Shown piece by piece: positions 1 to 8,566 of a stretch of 64,000 nt of DNA; within the stretch, counting starts at the first letter, position 1; every line of letters starts with the position of its first letter. The position numbers and the translations under genes were made by a program. The DNA is from JACVRW01 sp963812415. GTDB taxonomy: Bacteria > Actinomycetota > Thermoleophilia > Solirubrobacterales > Thermoleophilaceae. The notes below the pieces were generated by a model. That model searched no databases. It saw only the letters and a list, made by a program, of their open reading frames with translations, and was not told the DNA's origin. The DNA is taken from NCBI GenBank assembly GCA_963812415.1, contig CAWEVH010000031.1:1-64000 (forward strand), written 5' to 3'.

Positions 1-420
1 AGGAGGATGTGGGCTGGGTGCCCGGCACCGCGGTCCTCGTCCGCCGTGCGACGGCGGAATCGGTGGGCCTGCTGAACGAGCAGCTCTTCCTCTACGGCGA
101 GGACATCGAATGGTGCTGGCGGATGCGCCGTCACGGCTGGAAGATTGGCGTCTGCAGCGATGCCGTTGCCTTCCATCAGGAGTCCGGTAGCGCGGACCGC
201 ACGTTCGGATCCGCCGAACGCAACCGCCGCATGGTGGCCGGGGAGCTTGAGGCCGTGCGCCTGGCCCGCGGGACGAGCTACGCGCGCTGGTATGGGTGGG
301 TGACCGCCCTGGCGCTCCGACTCGAGGCGGTACAACCCGGGGCGCTCGCCCGAGCACCGCGGAAGGGCTCTCGCCGCCGCCCAACTCTGGCGTTCGACTG
401 TTCGAGAGCAGCTGCGATGA
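1..420 (+). CDS. GT2 glycosyltransferase, C-terminal part (rhamnosyltransferase-like)
   Basis: This is the C-terminal part of a family 2 glycosyltransferase whose start lies before the window. The visible part opens with the typical GWVPGTAVLVRR segment and the acidic LYGEDIEWCWRMRRHGWKIG segment that holds the catalytic base region of rhamnosyltransferase-like GT2s. The first frame loses its family look after about base 330. Another frame then gives a natural basic tail (RALAAAQLWRSTVREQLR) ending at a TGA that overlaps the ATG of the next gene (ATGA, 417-420). A single indel near 330-342 is therefore likely. It would transfer a sugar from an NDP donor to a lipid-linked acceptor on the cytoplasmic face. 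Confidence 0.8.
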
Positions 421-1429
421 GCGACACGGAGCCGCTGGCGAGCATCGTGATCAGCACCTACAACCGCGCCGATGCGCTCTCGAACCGACCCTCGCCGCGC
501 TCGGGCGTCAGGACACGCCGGCTGGACGCTACGAGGTCCTCGTCGTGGACGATGGCTCGACGGACGAGACCAGCGATGTGCTCGCTGCTGCGGACACGCC
601 ATATCAGCTCCGTGTGATCCGGCATGACGAGAATCGAGGGGTCTCCGCCGGACGCAACGCCGGCATGCGCGAGGCACGCGGCGAGTACGTGATCATGCTC
701 AGTGACGACCTGATCGTGTCGCCGAACTTCGTGTCCGAGCACGTCCGGACTCTGAGAGAGTTTCCCGACTCCTGGGTCGTCGGAGGCTTTCGCCAGCTCG
801 ACGCTCTGACGGAGACCGCGTTCGGCCGCTATCTCGACTCGCTGGAGACCCGCTTCGCCGAGGAGCGCAAGACCGGGGAGCTCGCACCCGGAATCTGGGA
901 GATGAGCTGGCCCACGGCACGCAATCTGTCCCTGCCGACAGCCGACCTCGATCGCACGGGCCTTTTCGACGAGCGCTTTCGGACCACGTGCGAAGACCAG
1001 GACCTCGCCGAGCGGGCACGCGCGATTGGAATCCGCTTCATCTACAACGACGCGATCGACTGCCTTCACAACGACGCTGCCGCCGACCTCGAACGCTACT
1101 GCCGCTTCCAGGAGCGCGGTGCCAGCGACACGGCTCTCTTCGTCGCACTCCATGGCGGCCCACATCGCGACTCGCCAATCGCGCGTGTGAATGGACGACT
1201 CACACGGAAGGATTCTCTACCGCTGACCACCGCGAAGCTGGCAAAGTCAGCCTTGGCGAACCCGCCATGCATGAACATCCTCGGGCGGCTGCTGGCTGCG
1301 ACGGAGAAGGCTGGCGCACCCGACGCCGTGCTCACACGCGGATACCGACTCGCGATTTCACTCGCGATCTTCCGGGGCTGGCGGACCGGACTCCGTCGCT
1401 GGGGCATGCAAGCCAGTCACGTCCAGTAA
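417..1429 (+). CDS. GT2 glycosyltransferase (frame broken near 480)
   Basis: The N-terminus SIVISTYNRADAL is the GT2 nucleotide-sugar start motif, followed in another frame by TLAALGRQ, VVDDGSTDET, the RNAGMREARGEYV segment and LSDDL (DxD metal site). A two-base repeat at about 477-480 (ctctcg) explains the break: removing two bases or adding one restores ADALEPTLAALG. Rebuilt length is about 337 residues, normal for a cytoplasmic GT2. The start overlaps the upstream stop, so the two genes look translationally coupled. The 3' end overlaps the convergent GT4 gene by about 70 bases. Acceptor and donor cannot be read from the sequence. Confidence 0.85.
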
Positions 1430-2534
1430 CGCGGTCTCGAGCACGCGGCCCGTGGACTCCATGTTGAAGTTCTGATGCGCCCACTCGCTTGCGCGTAGGC
1501 CCATAGCACGTGCATTTTCGCGATCGTGGTACAGCTGCGAGACCTGACGCGCGAGGTCCGCGGGATTGCCTTCCTCGTACAGGAGTGCCATTCCACCCGT
1601 GACGGATGAGGTCGCGGGTTCCGCCGCTCGCGCTGCCTACGACAGGCTTCTCGAGTTTCATGGCCTCGACGGTGACCCTGCCGAAAGCTTCCATGCGGGA
1701 GCACATAAGCCCAATGTGAGCGGCGCCTAGCTCGGAGTAAGGGTTCGGCTGAAAGTCGAGGAACCGCACCCTATCCGCAACGCCCAGCGAGTTCGCCCGC
1801 CGTCTCAGGATGGCGTCGTAGTCGGCGGTTCCGCTCCCCACGAGTGTCAGCTCTACGTCCGCCCCCCCGCGAACGAGGGTTGCCACGGCCTCGATTGCGT
1901 TGGCCTGCCCCTTCGTCGGAGACCGTGCTCCCAAGAGGACAAGTTGCAGCGGCCCGGATCCCGGCCAGGAGCGCTCTACCTCACCGGGAAGCTCGACCGC
2001 GTAGGGAATCAGCCGTAGCGATGACTTTGAAAGCCTGGCTCGGAAATGAGCTCGAACGGCCGGCGAGTTGACAAACACCATTGCGCTCAAGCGCTCGATC
2101 ACAGAGAGGGACGCACGCTCGCCCAGGTGGAACTGAGCCCCGTGGTCATCGCGACCAAACTCGTGGATGGACCACACATGGGGCACCCCGGCCCGGCGGG
2201 CGGCAAGCGCGCCGACAGGGATGGTGATCGTGCTTGTCACGACAACGTCCGGCGCGACGGTCGAGATGTGCTTCGCAACCCTCGGGACCGCCCTCACCAG
2301 GTCATGGACCCCCCAACGCAACCGCTGCCGGACCGGTGCCCCGAGAGACATCCAGGGATTGAATGGTGAAACGTGCACACGGGCAGCGGGCTCGATCAGC
2401 CCGCGAAGGGGTCCTTCACGTGGAAGAAGCACATGCACCTCGTGGCCACGACCCGACAGTGCCCTGACCGCCTCTGAGAGCGAACGTTCGGCTCCGCCGA
2501 GGGTGGACCGATGGGAGATCCAGAAAACTCGCAC
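1358..2534 (-). CDS. GT4 glycosyltransferase (frame broken near 1590)
   Basis: This is a GT-B fold glycosyltransferase of family 4. The N-terminal Rossmann domain starts SHRSTLGGAERSL, which holds the acceptor-side glycine loop. The C-terminal domain has SPTKGQANAIEA and the donor-binding E-x7-E motif in EAFGRVTVEAMKLEKPVV. After GGTRDLIRHGWNG the frame shifts to one reading LLYEEGNPADLARQVSQL, the usual end of a GT4 C-domain, with stop at 1358. The start is a GTG at 2534 that directly abuts the TGA of the upstream gene (2535-2537), so the two are probably cotranscribed. Length of about 390 residues is normal. An indel artefact is the simplest cause of the break. Confidence 0.85.
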
Positions 2535-4430
2535 TCAGGGGACTCGGCCAGACAGCGTCACATAGCCGAAGTCGAACGCGTCGGTTCCGGCTGGCGCCCG
2601 ATCCTGCAACGCTCGGAGGGTCCGTCCTCGACGATCGTCGAGGATGAGCAGGTCCATGATGCCCATGGAGGTCAGCAGGTCGGGGAGGTCAGGGGAGAAC
2701 CCGGCAGACCGGAGACACGCTGGATTCCACTCGATCAGAAGGCGTGCTCCCGAGCTTCGACTCAGCAGATCCTCCATGCCGGCGAGAACCTCGGGCTCGG
2801 CGCCCTCGGCGTCGACCTTAATGAGATCCGCTCGGCCCTCGACGAGATCGTCGAGGCGTACCGCCTTCACGGTGACGGTCTCACGTGTATCAGCGTTCGG
2901 ATGCCCGGAGTAGAGATTGTTCGAGTCACTCACCTCCGTCAGGTTGAAGGCACGCTCGCCCGACTCGGAGGCGGCCGCGACCTCGTGGACGGTCACATTG
3001 CCAGCCCCGTTGATCGCAACATTTCGGTTGAGGAGCTGAACGGTGTCTGGTGTCGGCTCGACGGCGTGAACGTGGCCGTTGGGCCCAACCGCCTTGGCGG
3101 CGATGCACGTGTAGTACCCAAGGTTCGCGCCCACGTCGACGACCACCGCACCCGGCGCGAGTGCACCGAGGAAGGCTCGCGTCGTGATTGGTTCGTAGGG
3201 TCGGTGCAGATATTGGGTGGTGAGTTCCGGCGGAATCTCAAGGACGACATCATTCGTCCGGACGAGCTTCGCCCCGTCGCTCCATGTCGGAAAGATGACG
3301 CGTCTAAGCCGGCGCGTCATCGACCCGTAGCCTGGTACGCGCGATAGTCCCGCGCGCTCGAGAACGCGCTTGGCGCGCGCCAGGCTCCGGTGCTTGGATG
3401 CGTCGACCGCCTGGCGGTCCCGCGCCCTCAAGGCCGCGCGCACGCCTCGGTTGATGTGGATCCCGAGCACGGTCCGATATACCCGGTGTAACCTGCGCTC
3501 GGGTACTGAACTCCGCTCCACGAGCCCCGTTAGCCCGTGTAGAGCAGTCAGCTGCACCCGCCCCCCGAGTGCGAACTTCACGGCCTTCTTCGCCGCCACC
3601 AAGGTCGGATCGCTTCGTGAGATGGGCCCGTTCTCTGCGAACAGGGGACGGTTGCCTTGTTCAGGAAAGCGGCTTACGAGCACCACGAATGTCTGGGCGC
3701 TTCGCTCCTCCCTGGTACAGAACTGTCTGAACGTGAGGTTCTGGTCGTTGTGCTCAACCCGCATCCGGTGGTTCCGAATAAGGGAGAAGCCGGCACGGCG
3801 GGCATGAAGCGAAAGTGCCTGGTCCTCGGCGCCCGCGAAGGGAAATGCTTCGTCAAAGCCACCGAGTTCCCAAAAAGCTTCACGTTCTACTCCGAGATTG
3901 CAGGCCGACAAGAATGGTGCGGTGAAGCACTCTCCGTCCACCCGTTCCAGGTCGGCATCCCCCTGAAAGACACGGTCGAGCTCGAGCCGGTACCGACCGA
4001 ACGGAGATGCTGCAAGAGCAGCGCTCGCATTTCGCGAGAACTCGATGGGTCCGTTCACGAGGGCCATTGGATGCGCGCTTCGCGTCGCGAGCAGCAGATT
4101 CAGATGCTCCGGTTGAAGAATGATGTCGTCGTCGCAAAAAAGCAGGATCTGCCCTTCGGCCGCCCGCGCTCCGCGGTTGCGGGCGGCCGCGGCGCCACTG
4201 TTCTGCTGGGGGATGTATTGGACGTAGGCGTTCGCTGCTCCATGAGCGGCCACGACGCGTCCGGTCGCCTGCTCCGCCCCGTCGTCAACTACGACGATCT
4301 GCAGCCGGGAAGTCGGGTAAGCCAGTTCGCCGATGGCCTCGAGCGTCCTCCGAAGCGCGTCTGGACGGCGATAGGTCGGAACGACGATGCTGATCGAGGG
4401 CAGCGAGCCTTTAGGGTCCTCTTGCGGCAT
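2535..4430 (-). CDS. Fusion of GT2 glycosyltransferase and FkbM-family methyltransferase
   Basis: One uninterrupted frame encodes about 631 residues with two enzymes. Residues 10-330 are a GT2 (SISIVVPTYRRPDAL, VVVDDGAEQ, LFCDDDI, GGFDEAFPFAGAEDQ). Residues 390-631 are an FkbM-type SAM methyltransferase (VVDVGANLGYYTCIAA motif I, HAVEPTPDTV, IKVDAEGAEPEVLAGM). The start is the ATG at 4430 (MPQEDPKGSL), because the GT2 motif begins a few residues later; the 36 residues upstream in frame look non-coding. The joint passes through a basic linker with an internal ATG (SMTRRLRRVIFPTW), so the gene could also be two genes joined by loss of a stop. The likely role is sugar transfer followed by O-methylation of the same glycan. 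Confidence 0.85.
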   Translation of the reverse strand: MPQEDPKGSLPSISIVVPTYRRPDALRRTLEAIGELAYPTSRLQIVVVDDGAEQATGRVVAAHGAANAYVQYIPQQNSGAAAARNRGARAAEGQILLFCDDDIILQPEHLNLLLATRSAHPMALVNGPIEFSRNASAALAASPFGRYRLELDRVFQGDADLERVDGECFTAPFLSACNLGVEREAFWELGGFDEAFPFAGAEDQALSLHARRAGFSLIRNHRMRVEHNDQNLTFRQFCTREERSAQTFVVLVSRFPEQGNRPLFAENGPISRSDPTLVAAKKAVKFALGGRVQLTALHGLTGLVERSSVPERRLHRVYRTVLGIHINRGVRAALRARDRQAVDASKHRSLARAKRVLERAGLSRVPGYGSMTRRLRRVIFPTWSDGAKLVRTNDVVLEIPPELTTQYLHRPYEPITTRAFLGALAPGAVVVDVGANLGYYTCIAAKAVGPNGHVHAVEPTPDTVQLLNRNVAINGAGNVTVHEVAAASESGERAFNLTEVSDSNNLYSGHPNADTRETVTVKAVRLDDLVEGRADLIKVDAEGAEPEVLAGMEDLLSRSSGARLLIEWNPACLRSAGFSPDLPDLLTSMGIMDLLILDDRRGRTLRALQDRAPAGTDAFDFGYVTLSGRVP

Positions 4431-4721
4431 TAAACGATCGGTTGCTCCCGAGGCGGAACGCGACGGTGCACAGCTGGGGCGTCCGGGCAGCACCTGGATG
4501 ATAGGTCGGGTCGAGCCTCGGCGCCACGTGTCCTCCATCCACGCTCTGGAGGTAGGCGATCGCCTCCGTCGCGTCGCCGGGGCAATCCAGACGGGCCGGC
4601 CCGCGCCTGCCCGACGCCCTCCGTTGGGCCTGCGAGTCCGAGGCCTGACGATCGAGGTCCCCGGCCTCCTGTCTGGCAGCGAATACCTATTGTCACGGCG
4701 ACTTGGGCTCGAAGTGGGGGG
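4431..4721. other. Intergenic region without recognisable gene
   Basis: About 290 bases between two minus-strand genes. The frames that cross it carry no family motif on either strand. No clear hairpin or repeat was seen. It may hold the promoter of the GT2-FkbM gene, or decayed coding sequence. Confidence 0.4.
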
Positions 4722-5390
4722 TCACGGTTTCCTGATGACCGCGAGGCGCGGGTAGGCGTGAACTTGCGCTACCCGACCGTTCACGTTGAGGTCATCAAGT
4801 AACGACTTGACGAGCACCACCGAGGTTCCGTCCGTTCCGGGGGGTCCCCCCTCGAACTCGGGCAAGTAGGCGGTGTGCATGTCCTCGATCACATACAGCC
4901 CACCCGGGCTCAGGAGCGGGTAGAGCGTCTCGAACGTGGTGACGATGTGGGAGGCGATATGGGAGCCGTCGTCCACGATCAGGTCGAACGGCGGGCAGTC
5001 CTTGATTGCCTCCAGCAGTGAGTCAGGGTCGGACTGGTCCCCCTGTAGCACCACGACCCTCGGTGCGTCAATGCGTTTCTCGTGGATGTCGAGGCCGTAG
5101 ATGGTCGCGTTCGGGAAGTAGGACCGCCACATCAGTAGCGAGTGCCCGCCTTCCGCTAGGTCATAGCCGCCGATCCCGATCTCAAGCACACACCGGACCT
5201 TCCTCCTGCGTCCCCGGAGGTGCCGCGCGTAATGCGGCGTGTATGCGTGGTGGCCCTTGGCCTTGTCGGTCCCCCAGAGGATGCCGAGGAGGTTGAGGTT
5301 CCACGCGACCGGAAGGCTCGCATAGCGCTTGGCGCGGTTCACCGCTGGGCGCGGCAGTTGCTCGGCGAGCTGTTTGAAGGGCCTAGCCAT
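4722..5390 (-). CDS. Class I SAM methyltransferase, MycE/macrocin O-methyltransferase-like
   Basis: An intact gene of 222 residues. The pattern matches the MycE-like sugar O-methyltransferases: GTDKAKGHHAYTPHYARHL near residue 39, then VLEIGIGGYDLAEGGHSL (SAM motif I), YFPNATIYGLDIHEKR, LQGDQSDPDSL, FDLIVDDGSHIASHI and GGLYVIEDMHTAYLPEFEGG. In MycE relatives the D/H cluster of DDGSH and ED binds the catalytic metal. A role in methylating a sugar hydroxyl of the polysaccharide is inferred from the neighbours. The ATG at 5390 is followed by a basic N-terminus, as usual. The gene stands alone on the minus strand, 48 bases after the next upstream gene. Confidence 0.85.
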   Translation of the reverse strand: MARPFKQLAEQLPRPAVNRAKRYASLPVAWNLNLLGILWGTDKAKGHHAYTPHYARHLRGRRRKVRCVLEIGIGGYDLAEGGHSLLMWRSYFPNATIYGLDIHEKRIDAPRVVVLQGDQSDPDSLLEAIKDCPPFDLIVDDGSHIASHIVTTFETLYPLLSPGGLYVIEDMHTAYLPEFEGGPPGTDGTSVVLVKSLLDDLNVNGRVAQVHAYPRLAVIRKP

Positions 5391-5438
5391 TCACACCGAG
5401 AGACCAAAAAATTGATCTACGCACTCAGTGTTTCCAAT

Positions 5439-5806
5439 CTAGCTTCGCTGGGCGCCTGGGTCTATTTCGTCCGCCACCAAGCGCCAGTGGAGCGCCTCGG
5501 TCTCGTGGTCATCGAGGTCGTGCTCGGGGATCCACACCTCGCCCTGCGCGTCGCTGACAGTCGCCTCCGTTCAGGTAGTCGGTCATCACCGCCCAGCCTT
5601 CCGAAGAACAGCGACGCACCGTCCGGGATGTCGACCGTGACCCAGCCATCCTCGTCGCGGTATTCGTGCGGCCTCGGGGGTGGTCGGTTGTAGTCGCCTC
5701 GTACTCCGCCGTCGAAGTTGACCGGACCGCCGCTCGCCGGCGGCAGGGGCTCGATGGTGGTGAACGGAACGCCGCCGATGAACTCGGTGCGCCTCTGCCA
5801 GTTCAT
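5439..5806 (-). CDS. Hypothetical protein (frame broken twice)
   Basis: I do not recognise this protein. It starts MNWQRRTEFIGGVPFTTIEP and reads cleanly to ASLFFGRLG. Two nearby frame changes (about 5510-5590) then give VMTDYLNGGDCQ followed by SDAQGEVWIPEHDLDDHETE and a short tail ending at 5439. The acidic, non-repetitive second half in the reconstructed frame looks like real protein, while the unshifted frame gives an arginine/serine-rich shadow. About 120 residues, no signal peptide or membrane segment. The ATG overlaps the stop of the upstream small gene, which suggests coupled translation. Confidence 0.5.
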
Positions 5807-6024
5807 GCCGCGTCCTCCGGTCGTGGCTGGTGCAGCCGCATCAGCCAGTCGTGCTCGCGCTGGTGCTGCTCTGGGTTGCCAAACAGCACGGCGAGCTCGG
5901 CGGCGTTCGCGGGGTTGTCTTCTTGTAGGCGCCGTAGTTCGCGCTGGTAGTTGTTCAGCGGATCTGGCTCGGGCTGCGCATCCAGAGGAAGGCCTTCCTC
6001 GGCCATGCGCGGGTGAGGGGGCAT
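5803..6024 (-). CDS. Small hypothetical protein, coupled to the downstream unknown gene
   Basis: A protein of about 73 residues (MPPHPRMAEEGLPL at the start, ending QPRPEDAA). It is acidic and predicted helical in the middle (NNYQRELRRLQEDN), without Cys, signal peptide or membrane segment. I chose the ATG at 6024; an ATG six codons later (6006) would also serve. The stop overlaps the ATG of the next gene in the TCAT/ATGA arrangement, so the two unknown genes form a small operon. Both differ in character from the glycosyltransferases around them. No function is claimed. Confidence 0.45.
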   Translation of the reverse strand: MPPHPRMAEEGLPLDAQPEPDPLNNYQRELRRLQEDNPANAAELAVLFGNPEQHQREHDWLMRLHQPRPEDAA

Positions 6025-6185
6025 CGCCCGCATTGTCCCGCGCCGTGGCGACGTTGCCGGCCGCAAGGGCTGCGAACTCTGTGCGAACACCAGGTTCGCC
6101 CCGGGGCGTCTACCGGCCGTCACGTGCCGGGCGAAGCTTCAATTGCCGCCTCGATTTCAGCGCAAGCTGGCCACTGTGACGCAAA

Positions 6186-6194
6186 TACTATGCT
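6186..6194 (+). promoter_or_regulatory. Possible -10 element (TACTAT/TATGCT) before the GT2 gene
   Basis: An AT-rich island with overlapping TACTAT and TATGCT lies about 10 bases before the GTG at 6204, in otherwise GC-rich DNA. No convincing -35 is visible. If used, the transcript would be nearly leaderless. Confidence 0.3.
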
Positions 6195-6203
6195 CGGCCC
6201 AGC

Positions 6204-7178
6204 GTGCCTGCCGTCTCGATCACGGTCGTTGCGTACAACTCCGCTTCTTGTATCGGACAGGCACTCCGGTCCATCCGTGACGAAGTGCGTGCCGGGTACG
6301 CCGAGGCGATCCTCGTCGATAACGCGTCTCCCGACAACAGCGTCGAGGTCGCTCGCGCCGCCTGTCCGGAAGCGGTCATCGTCCGAGCAGACGAGAACCG
6401 CTACTTCGCGGCAGGATGCAACCTGTCGTGGCCGCGCGTTCGTGGTCGCTATTGGCTGCTCCTCAATCCCGACGTCACGGTGCCTGCGGGCGGGCTGCGC
6501 GAGCTCGTCGACTGGATGGACATACACCCGGCCGTCGGAGCCGCAAGCCCGAACCTCTCGGACCCGCACGGCTTTCCGCAAGCGCCTGCACGCCGGTTCC
6601 CGTCGATCCGGTTGGCGCTCCTTGAGCTGTCACGAGTGCACCGACTGGTAAGCCGTGAACGTCGAGCGGACCTGTTTCTCGGCTCCTACTATCCGCGCGG
6701 TGAGCATCTCGATGTCGACTACGTCGTCGGAGCCGCGATGATCATCCGGCGTGAAGCGGTCATCGACGCGGGGCTCCTGTCCGAGCACGTGCCCATGTAC
6801 GGCGAGGACAGCGAGTGGAGCGGACGAATCCGCTCAGCGGGATGGCACGTCGCCCTGGCCGGCACTCGTCCGTGGACGCACATCTTTGAGGCGAGCACCA
6901 GCCGCACGTGGGATCAGCGCGAGCGGGCGATCCGTACTTGGACGGGGATCTACGCCAGCCGGCGGCTTCAGACCAGTCGCTCCTACGTCATCGTCCTTTG
7001 GCTGATCAATCTGTTGGCATTCGGCGGCGAAGCGATCCATCCCGGCCGGCCGAGTGCGAGCAAGCACGCATCAAGGCTCTTGTTAAGAGCGCACCTGTCG
7101 CTTGCCCGGAGCACAGTCCAGCGCATGCTCGACCACTGGCCGAGCGCTCTTGGTCTGCGGGGTGGTGGGCTTCACTAG
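6204..7178 (+). CDS. GT2 glycosyltransferase (rhamnosyltransferase-like), intact
   Basis: An intact gene of 324 residues. The N-terminus VSITVVAYNSASCI and ILVDNASPDNSVEVA are the GT2 donor-binding strand and loop. LLLNPDVTVPAG carries the NPD form of the DxD motif seen in rhamnosyltransferase-like GT2s. YVVGAAMIIRREAV and MYGEDSEWSGRIRSAGW are the acceptor-side segments. The start is a GTG at 6204. It is a stand-alone plus-strand gene between divergent and convergent neighbours. A competing frame after about 7150 continues past the stop for some 50 codons without family motifs, so I accept the stop at 7178. The reaction is transfer of a sugar, often dTDP-L-rhamnose in this subfamily; the donor is not provable here. 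Confidence 0.9.
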   Translation: MPAVSITVVAYNSASCIGQALRSIRDEVRAGYAEAILVDNASPDNSVEVARAACPEAVIVRADENRYFAAGCNLSWPRVRGRYWLLLNPDVTVPAGGLRELVDWMDIHPAVGAASPNLSDPHGFPQAPARRFPSIRLALLELSRVHRLVSRERRADLFLGSYYPRGEHLDVDYVVGAAMIIRREAVIDAGLLSEHVPMYGEDSEWSGRIRSAGWHVALAGTRPWTHIFEASTSRTWDQRERAIRTWTGIYASRRLQTSRSYVIVLWLINLLAFGGEAIHPGRPSASKHASRLLLRAHLSLARSTVQRMLDHWPSALGLRGGGLH

Positions 7179-7369
7179 GTTCGCCCGGAGCGTCTCGGCG
7201 AGGGGGCTGTCTAGACGTTACGAGCCCAAGCGGAGGGTGCGGCAGCTTCCCAGAGGCTGGTTCGCGCGGGGTTCCTTGGTCTATCGATTCATCCGTAGGA
7301 GATTGGCCCGCCGTGTAACGGTCGAGCAGAGCTGACAGCCCTGAGTCGAAGCCAGGAAGCGCTCCTGGG
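7179..7369. other. Intergenic region between convergent genes
   Basis: About 190 bases between convergent glycosyltransferase genes. A basic reading frame crosses it but shows no recognisable family. I see no strong terminator hairpin with a T tract. Confidence 0.35.
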
Positions 7370-8471
7370 TCATGCGCTGAGGCAGCGCTCATACAGCTCC
7401 TCGTGTGCTCGGATCATTGCGTCGGCCGGAAAGGCGGTCGCGCGCCGGCGCGCAGCGGCTCCCATCGCGGGCCAATCCTCCCGCATCGCGAGCGCCTGGC
7501 GGAGCGCTCGCGAGAGTCGCCCCGCGCTGGGCCTGTCTGCCAGGACGCCGGTCTTCCCGTCGCGTATGACGTCAGGCGCGATGCCGACGGGCGCGCTCAC
7601 CACGGGCAGGCCCATCGACATCGCCTCGAGCAACACCATCCCGAACGATTCGGCGATCGCCGGGTGCACGTACAGGTCGCTCGCGGCCAGGATCTCCGGC
7701 ACGTCGCCGCGGTTGCCCAGCACGTGCACTCGCCCCTCCTGACCGAGCTCGGCAACGAGCCACCGCAGAACGGCGGCCTCGTCGCCCCCGCCAGCGAGCA
7801 GCAGAACCGCGTCCGCCGGGGCGCCCGCGGCGAACGCGCGGACGAGCGCCTGCTGGTTCTTGATCCAGAACAGCCGACCCACCGAGCTGAGCACGAGCTT
7901 GCCGTCGAGTCCAGCTCTCTGCGCACGGCGAGCCGTCGACCCGGTCCGGATCGAGCCGGTCGAGCTCGAAGCCATGTGCGGATCACCGCAACGCGATCGG
8001 GCTCCAGGCCGTGAACTCGAGGAGCGTCTGCCTCATCTGCTCCGACGGCGAAACCACGATGTTCGCGAGCCGGCCGCGCGGCAAGGCGATCGACCGCCGT
8101 CAGCGCTCGCCGGCCGTGGAGAGGAATCTCGTGCGAGTGATGCGCCGTGAAGATCCGCAGCGGGGTCGCCGCGAGCCTGCGCCGCGGCAAGACCCACCAC
8201 GCAGGCGTCCAGCAGGTGGGTCTGGATCACGTCGATCCGCTGACGCGCAGGTACCTCGCGATCGCCCCGATCGCCCGCGGATATGCCGATCGACTGCGCC
8301 GCGTTGAAGGCAAGGGACGGAAACCCCATCCGCCTGGCGTCCTCCTGGAGGGCGCCTGCGAGGGCCCAGGCTTGCGAGGCGAAGGTCGAAGCGCCGGCGG
8401 TTCGCATGCGCTCCGAAGAGCTCGAAGTACGGGTGCGGACCTGCTGTGCTGATGAGGTGCAGCACGCGCAT
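7370..8471 (-). CDS. GT4 glycosyltransferase (several frame breaks in the N-terminal half)
   Basis: The C-terminal domain is clear: LSSVGRLFWIKNQQALVRAF, LAGGGDEAAVLRW, VHVLGNRGDVPEILAASDL and the donor motif ESFGMVLLEAMSMGLPVV (E-x7-E), ending at 7370. The N-terminus is in other frames: RVLHLISTAGPHPYFELFG from the ATG at 8471, then WALAGALQEDARRMGF, then IDVIQTHLLDACVVGLAAAQ and TAHHSHEIPLHGRRALTAV. At least three frame changes lie between about 7960 and 8370. The reconstructed length of about 366 residues is normal for GT4. All segments are in family order, so the gene is probably intact in the cell. Divergent from the asparagine synthase gene. Confidence 0.75.
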
Positions 8472-8566
8472 GCGTCCGCTCGTCCAATCCGGGTGCGCGC
8501 GATGATCCAAGGCTAGACTGGCCGCAGGCCATGAGCGCGCATTCGCCGACGTCCATACGCCGACTG

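Noticed and set aside
4431..4538. N-terminal extension of the GT2-FkbM protein to an ATG at 4538
   Set aside because: The 36 extra residues are Arg/Ser/Pro-rich and precede the family start; the ATG at 4430 fits the normal GT2 N-terminus.
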